Assembly (NCBI GenBank): GCA_026400595.1
Contig: JAPLOT010000276.1
Coordinates: 1-14,138 of the forward strand
Direction: 5' to 3'
Source of the DNA: Alphaproteobacteria bacterium
GTDB lineage: Bacteria > Pseudomonadota > Alphaproteobacteria > Rhizobiales > Aestuariivirgaceae
Length of the DNA stretch: 14,138 bases
Position numbers and translations under genes: made by a program. The notes under the pieces are model-generated. The model was not told the origin of the DNA. It ran no database searches and saw only the letters and a list, made by a program, of their open reading frames with translations. Below are positions 7,106 to 13,853 of this stretch, one piece after another. How positions within the stretch are numbered: the stretch's first letter is position 1; each line of letters begins with the position of its first letter.

Positions 7106-8110
7106 CTACTTCGCGATGCAGGTATCGGCCGTTTCGGGCGTGCAGACGTCGAGGCCCGTGTAGGTCGGATCGGCGGGCGCCGCCTTGCCTTCCTTCATGT
7201 CCTTCAGCGCCATCATCGTCTTGTAGCCCATCTCGAAGGGACGCTGGCCGACCTGTCCGAGCGACAGGCCTTCCTTCATCTGCTCGATCTGGACGGGCAG
7301 TGTGTCGGCCACGACCAGAGCCAGTTCCTTGGCTGCGATCTTGTCCTTGTACTTGCCCACCGCTGCGCGGTTCGCATCCGGAATGAACTGCGGGAAGCCG
7401 CCGGTCGGGATGAAGGCGTCGAGGTTCGGGTTGGCTGCCATGAAGTCCTCGAACTGCTGCACCGCGCGCGGGAAGTCGTCATCGGTGTAGAGCGGACAGC
7501 CTTCTGCCTCGGTCCAGCCACCCTGGCCGGTCAGGCGATCACCCGGCGAGGCGGCGGACTTGGCGCCCGACAGCTCGTCGCGGATACCCTGCATGCGCTC
7601 GTTGTGGTTGGCCGCCGCGGCGCCGCCGGACTGGATACAGACGGTTCCGCCATTGGGCTTGATCGCCTTGGCGATCTTGGCGAGGTTGGTGCCGATCTCG
7701 TAGTTGTGGGTGCCGATATAGGCCACGCGGAGATCCTTGTTCTCTGGCAGCAGGTCGGAGTCCCAGGTCAGAACCGGGATGCCCGCTTCCTTGGCGGCCT
7801 GCAGCGCAACCGCCATGGCGGCCGCATTCGACGGCGAGACCGCGATGCCATCCACCTTCTTTGCCACGAGATCCTGGACGATCGTGACCTGTTCGTCACC
7901 GCCGCCATGTTCCCCGGGGCCGATGTACATGCACTCGAAGGCGCCGTTGGATTCGGCCTCGGCCTTCTTGCAGCCGTCGCGAGCCTGGTCGAAGAACGGG
8001 TTGTTCATGTTCTTCGGGACGAGCGCGAAAACGAACTTCGCCTGTGCGCCGGTGGCCGCGATCGTCAGGGCCCCGACGGCGAGGATCGTGCTCATGAGCA
8101 GTTTCTTCAT
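7106..8110 (-). CDS. Sugar ABC transporter periplasmic substrate-binding protein
   Basis: The 334-residue protein begins with a classical Sec signal peptide: MKK, a hydrophobic core, then GAQA with cleavage probably after residue 24. The mature part is a type I periplasmic-binding fold of the ribose/fructose group: FVFALVPKNMNNPFFDQARDG near the N-terminus, DGIAVSPSNAAAM, and GIPVLTWDSDL. I chose ATG 8110 because AGGAGGA sits about 8 bases upstream; an in-frame GTG at 8137 would add nine charged residues before the signal. It is the third gene after ATPase and permease, 51 bases behind the permease. That gap holds a palindrome and a hairpin which could give the binding protein extra or separate expression. 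Sugar specificity cannot be deduced; FrcB-like pentose/hexose transport is the nearest guess. Confidence 0.92.
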   Translation of the reverse strand: MKKLLMSTILAVGALTIAATGAQAKFVFALVPKNMNNPFFDQARDGCKKAEAESNGAFECMYIGPGEHGGGDEQVTIVQDLVAKKVDGIAVSPSNAAAMAVALQAAKEAGIPVLTWDSDLLPENKDLRVAYIGTHNYEIGTNLAKIAKAIKPNGGTVCIQSGGAAAANHNERMQGIRDELSGAKSAASPGDRLTGQGGWTEAEGCPLYTDDDFPRAVQQFEDFMAANPNLDAFIPTGGFPQFIPDANRAAVGKYKDKIAAKELALVVADTLPVQIEQMKEGLSLGQVGQRPFEMGYKTMMALKDMKEGKAAPADPTYTGLDVCTPETADTCIAK

Positions 8111-8132
8111 TGGGTCTTCCTCCTCTATGACC

Positions 8133-8153
8133 TTCACTGTGTCCGGCAGTGAA
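8133..8153 (-). repeat. Stem-loop between permease and binding-protein genes
   Basis: TTCACTG (8133-8139) and CAGTGAA (8147-8153) are perfect 7-base arms with a 7-base loop, placed just before the binding-protein ribosome site. Such intercistronic hairpins often protect or separate the message for the more abundant binding protein; here that role is inference. Confidence 0.4.
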
Positions 8154-8162
8154 ACCGGTTTC
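8151..8162. promoter_or_regulatory. LacI-family-like operator palindrome
   Basis: GAAACCGGTTTC is a perfect 12-bp palindrome with a central CG, the usual form of LacI-family sugar-regulator operators. It overlaps the permease stop codon by one base and lies 40 bases before the binding-protein start. No LacI-type gene is in the window and no clear -35/-10 pair flanks the site. Confidence 0.4.
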
Positions 8163-9268
8163 TAGCGATGCTTCTTCGGAAACAGGCGCTCCACCGTGGC
8201 GGCAATCAGGGATTTGCCGCCGGATTGCATGCCGAGAAGTACCGCGAGAATGATGAAGGCGCCGACGAAGGCACCTTGCCAATTCGAATCGATGCCGGCC
8301 ATCAGCAGCGCATTGCGGATGACCTCCAGAAAGGCCGCGCCGATCACCGCGCCGAAGGCCGTGCCGGCGCCGCCCATGAGATTGGCGCCGCCGATGACTG
8401 TGGCGGCGATGACGCGCAGCTCATAGCCCTGGCCCATCGCGTTGATCGCCGAGCCATTGTAGCCAAGCAGCAGCAGGGACGCGACGGCGGCCGTGAAGGC
8501 CGAGAACACGTAGGCAAGAAACTTGATCCAGTCGACCGGAACGCCGGTGAGCCGCGCTGCGTTTTCGTTGCCGCCGATGGCCAGGAGATGACGTCCCCAG
8601 GGCTTGAAGTTGAGCGCATAGCCCAGCGCCAGCGCCATCGCCACCATGACCCAGAAATGCGAGGAGAACTGCGGGATCCAGTCCGGGATCCAGTCGCCGG
8701 GCGTCTGGACCGGCCACTTCGCCTGGCCGATGGCCTTCACCATCGGCGCATCCGGACCGAACTTGTAGAGCATCTGGTTGCCCGAGAGGACGACCGCCAG
8801 CGAGCGAGCGATGGAGAGCATGCCAAGCGTCACGACGAATGACGGCATGCCGACATAGGCGACGAAGAAACCATTCACCGCGCCGCAGGCGATGCCGGTC
8901 AGGAGCCCCATGAGAAAGGCGACATACCAGGGGTATTCCCAGGTGAGGAAAAGTCCGGCGACGATTGCAACGAGACCCATGATCGAACCGACGGAGAGGT
9001 CGATTCCGCCAGTGATGATGACGACCGTCATGCCAAGCGCCATGATGCCGAAAGGCGCGAGATTGCGGGTCACGTTGGCGACATTGTCGACGGTGCCGAA
9101 GCTGGGCTGCAGGATGGACATATAGGTCACCAGCAGCGCCAGCGCCACCGACACCCAGAAGGCCTGGCTGGCGAGGATGCGCTGCAGGATGGTCTGCTCC
9201 TTGATCTTCGCGACATCGGCAATGACGGCGTGACCGGTCTCGGGGCTCTGCGGTGGCTTATGCTGCAA
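8162..9268 (-). CDS. Sugar ABC transporter permease (ribose/fructose type)
   Basis: The 368-residue protein is a BPD_transp_2-family inner-membrane permease. It has about ten hydrophobic helices and family signatures: TGGIDLSVGSIMGL near residue 86, VGMPSFVVTLGM near 139, and GNENAARLTGV, the loop that contacts the ATPase. The C-terminal GGANLMGGAGTAFGA is also typical. The start is TTG at 9268, supported by GGGAG 6 bases upstream, and it overlaps the ATPase stop by 11 bases, so translation is probably coupled. The protein appears complete and intact, in contrast to the ATPase gene in front of it. It should import a sugar together with the downstream binding protein if a working ATPase is available. 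Confidence 0.93.
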   Translation of the reverse strand: MQHKPPQSPETGHAVIADVAKIKEQTILQRILASQAFWVSVALALLVTYMSILQPSFGTVDNVANVTRNLAPFGIMALGMTVVIITGGIDLSVGSIMGLVAIVAGLFLTWEYPWYVAFLMGLLTGIACGAVNGFFVAYVGMPSFVVTLGMLSIARSLAVVLSGNQMLYKFGPDAPMVKAIGQAKWPVQTPGDWIPDWIPQFSSHFWVMVAMALALGYALNFKPWGRHLLAIGGNENAARLTGVPVDWIKFLAYVFSAFTAAVASLLLLGYNGSAINAMGQGYELRVIAATVIGGANLMGGAGTAFGAVIGAAFLEVIRNALLMAGIDSNWQGAFVGAFIILAVLLGMQSGGKSLIAATVERLFPKKHR

Positions 9269-9872
9269 GGATCGCTCCCGTGATCAGTCCGGTGATTTCC
9301 TCGGGAGACGTCATGGCCGTGACCTTGTCGGCCACCTTGGTGCCGCGGCGCAGCACGATGATGCGGTCGCAGACGGCGAAAACGTCGGGCATGCGGTGGC
9401 TGATGAGGGCGATGGCCACTGCCTGCCGCTGTCCGCCCGACATCTTGCGCACCAAGTCGCGCGGGCGGGTTTCGGACTTCAGCTCGGCGAAGAGTTCGGC
9501 CGACCGGTCGATCATGGCCTGCTTGTCCAGCACCCGGAAGGGCCAGACGCCCTTGGTAATCTCGCGGCCGAGGAACACGTTCTGGGCGGCCGTCAGGTTG
9601 TCGGCGATCGCCAGGTCCTGATAGACCACCTCGATGCCCTTGGCGCGGGCCTCGATCGGCTTGTGGAAGTGGCAGACTTCGCCATTGACCAGAACCTCGC
9701 CGTCACTCGGCGGGAAGTTTCCGGCGATCAGCTTCACCATCGTCGATTTTCCGGCGCCATTGTCGCCCATCAGGCCGACAACCTCGCCCGGCCCGATGGC
9801 AAAGCTCACGTCCATCAGCGCCCGAATGGCACCGAAGTTCTTGGAGACATTTCTGACTTCAAGTAGCGCCAC
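9258..9872 (-). CDS. Sugar ABC transporter ATP-binding protein with internal deletion of Walker B, probably non-functional
   Basis: The frame is open for 204 residues, while FrcA-type single-domain sugar ATPases have about 245-260. Walker A (GDNGAGKST, 36-44), the Q-loop (VVYQD, Gln85), the signature MSGGQRQ (144-150) and the His switch (LISHR, His159) are present. AVAIA (151-155) runs directly into LISHR (156-160). In relatives about 42-44 residues lie between these points: the helix after the signature, Walker B with the catalytic Glu (MDEPT), and the D-loop. The loss is in frame, at 9407/9408, and the C-terminal part remains normal. The GTG start at 9872 has GGAGG 6 bases upstream. Without Walker B, ATP hydrolysis should fail. 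Family is certain; whether the deletion is natural or an assembly error is not. Confidence 0.88.
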   Translation of the reverse strand: MALLEVRNVSKNFGAIRALMDVSFAIGPGEVVGLMGDNGAGKSTMVKLIAGNFPPSDGEVLVNGEVCHFHKPIEARAKGIEVVYQDLAIADNLTAAQNVFLGREITKGVWPFRVLDKQAMIDRSAELFAELKSETRPRDLVRKMSGGQRQAVAIALISHRMPDVFAVCDRIIVLRRGTKVADKVTAMTSPEEITGLITGAILAA

Positions 9873-9927
9873 GCCGTTCCTCCCAGGAATCTGCCGGATC
9901 TTTCTGTCCTTCGCAGACTGACTCGCA

Positions 9928-9956
9928 AGCTAACAACACTCTCCCCCGGGGTTCAA
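9928..9956 (-). promoter_or_regulatory. Possible promoter of the sugar ABC operon
   Basis: On the minus strand TTGAAC (9956-9951) and TTAGCT (9933-9928) are 17 bases apart, in the 114-base gap before the ATPase GTG. The -10 is weak. The gap itself suggests the transporter genes can be transcribed apart from the upstream dehydrogenase. Confidence 0.3.
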
Positions 9957-9986
9957 CTCATTTTGCCGGGGTATCGAGGAGTGTCT

Positions 9987-10880
9987 TCACGACTTCATGC
10001 CATTCACCTTCATCATCACATCGATCAGCCGCGGCACGAAGCGGTCGCCGTAGCCCAGATTGTCGGCCATGACGGTGATCTGATGCGCCGTCTCCGCAAG
10101 AAACGAGGTGACCGGGAGCTGCTCGGTCATGTTGGTGTAGTAGCGCAGGTCCTTGCGGGCATTGCGGATGGCGAACTGCGCGTGGCTGTCGTCGTCCGAC
10201 AGCGGCACGTTGATGAGCCGGCCGAACATCACCGAGGCCGCACCGCCCGCCATCACGATGTCGCGCATCGCCTTCATGTCGACGCCGGCCTTGGCCGCGA
10301 CCGTGATCGCTTCTGCCGCAACGGTTGCATGGCAGATCGCCAGGAAATTGTTGATCAGCTTCAACTGGTGCGCCGATCCCACGGCGCCGGCATGGACGAT
10401 GGTGTCAGCAAAGCACTCGAGTACCGGGCGGATCCGGGCGATGACATCGTCCGGGCCGCCGGTCATGAGGCCCAGCTTGCCAGCCTCCGCCTCCTTCGGC
10501 GTGCGCGTCATCGGCGTGTCGACGAAGTGGCCGCCCTTGGCCTCGACATCGGCCGCGATGCGGATTGTCGAGTCCGGCTCGGCGGTGGAGCAGTCCGCGA
10601 TCACAAGGCCGGGGCGCACCGCGCCCATCAGGCCATATTCGCCGTAGACCAGCTGCTCGATCTGCGGCGTGCCGGTGACGCAGAGGATGACAAGGTCGCT
10701 GTCCTTGGCAATGGCGAGCGGGTTGTTGCGTTCATGCGCGCCGCGCTTGATCAGGTCCTCCACCGGGTCGCGGTTGCGATGCGCCATGACCGTCAGTTCA
10801 TACCCCTTGGCCAGGATGTTCTTGCCGATGCCGTGCCCCATGAGGCCAACGCCGATGAGCCCGACGCGTTTGATAGTCAT
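9987..10880 (-). CDS. Beta-hydroxyacid dehydrogenase family NAD(P)-dependent oxidoreductase
   Basis: The 297 residues match the 3-hydroxyisobutyrate/tartronate-semialdehyde reductase family. The N-terminal Rossmann motif is GLIGVGLMGHG (8-17 region), with basic residues HRNR (34-37) after strand 2, compatible with NADP(H). The catalytic Lys174 and Asn178 sit in HQLKLINNFL (171-180). The substrate loop, usually SGG, reads TRT (125-127) in DTPMTRTPKEAEAGKL; the Arg recalls the GRTS loop of YihU-type sulfolactaldehyde reductases. The substrate is thus a small aldehyde acid or hydroxyacid of unknown identity. The gene overlaps the GNAT gene by ATGA, and ATG 10880 has GGAG 7 bases upstream. It is the last gene of the deacetylase trio and precedes the sugar importer. 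Confidence 0.92.
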   Translation of the reverse strand: MTIKRVGLIGVGLMGHGIGKNILAKGYELTVMAHRNRDPVEDLIKRGAHERNNPLAIAKDSDLVILCVTGTPQIEQLVYGEYGLMGAVRPGLVIADCSTAEPDSTIRIAADVEAKGGHFVDTPMTRTPKEAEAGKLGLMTGGPDDVIARIRPVLECFADTIVHAGAVGSAHQLKLINNFLAICHATVAAEAITVAAKAGVDMKAMRDIVMAGGAASVMFGRLINVPLSDDDSHAQFAIRNARKDLRYYTNMTEQLPVTSFLAETAHQITVMADNLGYGDRFVPRLIDVMMKVNGMKS

Positions 10881-11356
10881 ATCTCTTCTCCCATGGAAAT
10901 GAACTTCTGAAGCTCATCCTGCTCCAGAATGTGAAGCCTGTCTTCGCTCTTTTTGCGGAAGCCGAGACGTGCGTAGAAGCGCTGGGCGCCCGTGTTGGAT
11001 TGGTCGACTTCCAGCTTGATGAAGCGCGCGCCGCGGGCTTCGAACTTGCGGGCCTGGCAGCGCAAGAGGTCCTGGCCGATGTTGCGGCCGCGGGCTTGCG
11101 GCGTCACGAAGAGGTCCACGATGTAGAGGCCGCGTGCGCCGCGCCAGGTGGAGAAGGTCATCATCCCGAGGCAGGCCCCGATGAGAGCTCCGCCATCCTC
11201 GGCCACCATCACGTCGATCAGATCGCGCGAGGACCGCAAGGATGCACCGGTGACGCGCGGCACGAAGCCCGTTCCGAGATGCCGGGCGAGGCCATGCACC
11301 ATGGCGGCCACCTGGTCGGCCTCGTCGTCCCGCATGTCCCGGATCATGCGTGTCAT
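10877..11356 (-). CDS. GNAT-family N-acetyltransferase
   Basis: The 159-residue protein shows the acetyl-CoA pyrophosphate loop in motif A, VTPQARGRNIG (84-94), after the strand LYIVDLFV, and motif B NTGAQRFYARLGF (121-133). The N-terminus IRDMRDDEADQVAAMV is typical of GNAT helix 1. It overlaps the upstream deacetylase and the downstream dehydrogenase by four bases (ATGA) at each end, so translation is probably coupled. Its own ribosome site is weak, which fits coupling. The acetyl acceptor is unknown; the context suggests a small amine. A second ATG three codons later is possible as the start. Family is sure, substrate is not. Confidence 0.92.
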   Translation of the reverse strand: MTRMIRDMRDDEADQVAAMVHGLARHLGTGFVPRVTGASLRSSRDLIDVMVAEDGGALIGACLGMMTFSTWRGARGLYIVDLFVTPQARGRNIGQDLLRCQARKFEARGARFIKLEVDQSNTGAQRFYARLGFRKKSEDRLHILEQDELQKFISMGEEI

Positions 11357-12384
11357 GCGCCGAGGCCGGTGAGCAGGGATGCGAGGTTGGCGCTAAGGCT
11401 TGGTGACGGATAGCCGCCTTCCTGAACGACAAGGGTGGGAAGGCCGGTGTTCCTGATGGCCAGTCCGATCTCGGCGAATTCGGGCGTGGCGATGGCGAAG
11501 CCCTGGAAGGGATCGTCAACCGCGATGTCGAGTCCGGCCGCCAGCACGAGGATGTCGGGCGCGAAATCCACGACGCGGGCGAGGGCGGTGTCGAGTGCGG
11601 TGCGGTAGGGCCTGATGGTGGTGCCGCGCGCCAGCGGCAGGTTGAGATTGTAACCTGTTCCCGCTCCGCGCCCCGTTTCTTCGCCATAGCCCCAGAAGAA
11701 CGGATAGAAGCGCTTCGGATCGGCATGGATGGAGACCGTCAGCACGTCGGCGCGGTCATAGAAGATTGCTTCGGTACCATTGCCGTGATGCACGTCGATG
11801 TCGAGGATGGCGGTGCGCCGCCCGGCGCGGGTCAGCGTCTCGGCGGCGAGGGCGGCATTGTTGAAGTAGCAGAAGCCGGCCGCCATGTCGGCGGCGGCAT
11901 GATGGCCGGGTGGCCGGCAGAGCGCATAGACCAACCGTTCGCCGGTCAGCACCAGCATGGCGCCATGCACGGCGGTTGCAGCACTCGCCCGGGCCGCGGC
12001 CCAGGTCTGCGCGGTGATCGGGCATGATCCGTCGCCCAAGTGGTAGCCGCATTGGCCCACGACACTGTCGGGGTAGGAGACCGGCGGCAGCGTTGCGCGT
12101 CCGAGCGCAAAGACATTTGCGGTGGGGCTTGCGGCGGCATCGGGAATGCGCCGCCAGCGTTCCCAGACGGTCGAGAGGAACTGGATGTAGCGTCGGTCAT
12201 GTACGGTGGCCAGCGTGTCGCCGAAGATCTCGGGCGGCGCCACGATCCGGCTTCCCGCCTGATGTACGCCCGCGAGCAGCATGTCGATCCGCTCGGGCCG
12301 TTCCGGAATGGGCTGCGGCCTGCCCGACACGATGAATTCGCGGGGTGCATGCGTGCGTTGCGTTTCGTCCAGAACGGTGATCAC
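11353..12384 (-). CDS. Histone-deacetylase-family acetylpolyamine amidohydrolase
   Basis: The 343-residue length and sequence fit bacterial acetylpolyamine amidohydrolase (about 341 residues), a zinc enzyme releasing acetate from acetylated amines. The active site looks complete: catalytic His161-His162 (CRPPGHHA), zinc ligands Asp197 and His199 (LDIDVHHGNGT), Asp286 (AAGLD) and the transition-state Tyr325 (EGGY). The start is GTG 12384, the only start after an in-frame stop; GAGGGG lies 12 bases upstream, slightly far. It is the first gene of an operon with the GNAT and dehydrogenase genes and is divergent from a class III aminotransferase 72 bases away. This supports deacetylation of a small acetylated amine that is then transaminated. 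Polyamine specificity is an inference; related enzymes act on other acetylamides. Confidence 0.9.
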   Translation of the reverse strand: MITVLDETQRTHAPREFIVSGRPQPIPERPERIDMLLAGVHQAGSRIVAPPEIFGDTLATVHDRRYIQFLSTVWERWRRIPDAAASPTANVFALGRATLPPVSYPDSVVGQCGYHLGDGSCPITAQTWAAARASAATAVHGAMLVLTGERLVYALCRPPGHHAAADMAAGFCYFNNAALAAETLTRAGRRTAILDIDVHHGNGTEAIFYDRADVLTVSIHADPKRFYPFFWGYGEETGRGAGTGYNLNLPLARGTTIRPYRTALDTALARVVDFAPDILVLAAGLDIAVDDPFQGFAIATPEFAEIGLAIRNTGLPTLVVQEGGYPSPSLSANLASLLTGLGA

Positions 12385-12386
12385 CG
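12375..12386. promoter_or_regulatory. Palindrome over the deacetylase start codon
   Basis: CGGTGATCACCG is a perfect 12-bp palindrome covering the GTG start (12384-12382) at the edge of the 72-base divergent gap. It could be an operator for both directions, or chance within coding sequence. The remaining gap shows only weak promoter-like hexamers (TTGAAG 12389-12394 on the plus strand). Confidence 0.25.
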
Positions 12387-12456
12387 GTTTGAAGTGCCCC
12401 TCGATCCTCTGCTAAGAGCGGCTGTCCCGCACCCCTCATTGAAGGCGAATCCGCGC

Positions 12457-13803
12457 ATGTCCGCAACCGCTCCCTTGCCCCAGCATATTCATTCAACCGG
12501 CCAGCTCCCGAAAGTGGCCTGGGCGAAGGGCAGCTATGTGCATGACGTCGACGGCAAGCGCTACATCGACGGCTCGGGCGGTCCTGCCGTCTACTGCATC
12601 GGGCATTCGAACGAAGAGGTGAACGACGCGATCAGGCAGCAGCTGGACCGTATCGCCCATGGCTATCGCTACAACTTCACCTCCGACGCACTGGAGGAGC
12701 TCACCGACATCATCCGGCAGCGCTGTGGCGGCACCCTGAACCACATGGTCTATGTCACCGGCGGCTCCGAGGCAGTTGAATCCTGCCTGAAACTCGCGCT
12801 GCAGTATCATGCCGCGCGCGGCGAGATGAGCCGCCGGCGCTTCATCGCCCGCGAACGGTCGTGGCATGGCAATACGCTGGGGGCGCTGTCGGTCTCGGGC
12901 TTCCTCGAGCGCAAGAAGGCCTTCGAAGGTTCACTGCTCGAAGTCTCGCGCCTGTCGCCGGCCAATGCCTATCGTCCCGTTGCGGGCGCGACGGCCGAGA
13001 CGGTTGGCGAAGCCTGTGCGAAGGAACTCGAGGACGAGATCCTGCGGGTCGGCCCGGAGAAGGTCTGCGCCTTCATCTTCGAGCCCGTCGTGGGGGCCGC
13101 GGGCGGCTGCGTGCCGGCCCCTCCCGGCTATGCGAAACGCGTCCGCGAGATCTGCGACCGCCATGGCGTGCTGTTGATCGCGGACGAGGTCATGTGCGGC
13201 GCGGGCCGGGTCGGCACCTGGCGGGCGCTGGAACATGATGGCGTCGAGCCCGACATCATGTCGGTGGCCAAAGGCCTTGCCGCCGGTTACCTCCCGCTGG
13301 GCGCTGCGATCTATACCGACAAGGTGGCCGATGCGATCCATGGCAAGCATGGCGCGCCGATGACGGGGCACACCTTCACCGGCCATACCGCCTGCTGCGC
13401 GGCTGGCGTTGCCGTGCAGCGCATCGTCGCACGCGAGAAGCTGGTGGAACGCGTGCGCGCCAACGGCCCCAGGCTCACGGCCCTGATGACCGATGCCCTT
13501 GCCGGTGTCGATGCGGTTGGTGACATCCGCGGCCGCGGCTACTTCCAGGCCATCGAACTGGTCGCAGATCGCGCGACGAAGACTCCCTTTCCGGCTGAGC
13601 GCAAGCTCTTCATGAAGATACGTCAGAAGGCCTTCGACAATGGGCTCATCTGCTATCCGGTGGGCGGCAATGCCGACGGCGTCAACGGCGACGTCGTGAT
13701 CCTGGCACCGCCCTACAACGTGACCGATGCCGAACTCACCGAGATCGTCGACAAGACGACCCTGTCTATCAGGCAGGTCCTGACGGCGGAAGGTCTGGGC
13801 TAG
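12457..13803 (+). CDS. Class III PLP-dependent aminotransferase
   Basis: The 448-residue, fold-type I enzyme belongs to the omega-aminotransferase group. The PLP Schiff-base lysine is Lys272 (SVAKGLAAGYLPLGA), and the pyridine-nitrogen Asp is Asp243 (LLIADEVMCGAGR). GGSEAVESCLKLA binds the phosphate, and GHTFTGHT supplies the partner-subunit contact. I chose ATG 12457 because the family N-terminus begins there and GAAGG lies 11 bases upstream; the frame is open further upstream without homology. It is divergent from the deacetylase and followed by a convergent aldehyde dehydrogenase. A plausible role is to convert a primary amine to an aldehyde with pyruvate or 2-oxoglutarate as acceptor. Class III folds also include lyases such as PbfA, so the reaction type is not fully certain. 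Confidence 0.93.
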   Translation: MSATAPLPQHIHSTGQLPKVAWAKGSYVHDVDGKRYIDGSGGPAVYCIGHSNEEVNDAIRQQLDRIAHGYRYNFTSDALEELTDIIRQRCGGTLNHMVYVTGGSEAVESCLKLALQYHAARGEMSRRRFIARERSWHGNTLGALSVSGFLERKKAFEGSLLEVSRLSPANAYRPVAGATAETVGEACAKELEDEILRVGPEKVCAFIFEPVVGAAGGCVPAPPGYAKRVREICDRHGVLLIADEVMCGAGRVGTWRALEHDGVEPDIMSVAKGLAAGYLPLGAAIYTDKVADAIHGKHGAPMTGHTFTGHTACCAAGVAVQRIVAREKLVERVRANGPRLTALMTDALAGVDAVGDIRGRGYFQAIELVADRATKTPFPAERKLFMKIRQKAFDNGLICYPVGGNADGVNGDVVILAPPYNVTDAELTEIVDKTTLSIRQVLTAEGLG

Positions 13804-13853
13804 GGCCGCCCAGCAGATTGACGATGACGAGGGTTCCCGGGTTCAATCCTGCC

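Noticed and set aside
12040..12456. Long open frame extending upstream of the aminotransferase start
   Set aside because: It lies antisense to the well-conserved deacetylase gene, has no family resemblance, and reflects the GC-rich codon pattern of the other strand.
13829..13853. GGGTTCCCGGGTTCAATCC looks like a tRNA T-arm, possibly a tRNA or att remnant
   Set aside because: The 3' half of the T-stem does not pair with the 5' half, and upstream sequence is aminotransferase coding, so there is no room for D and anticodon arms.
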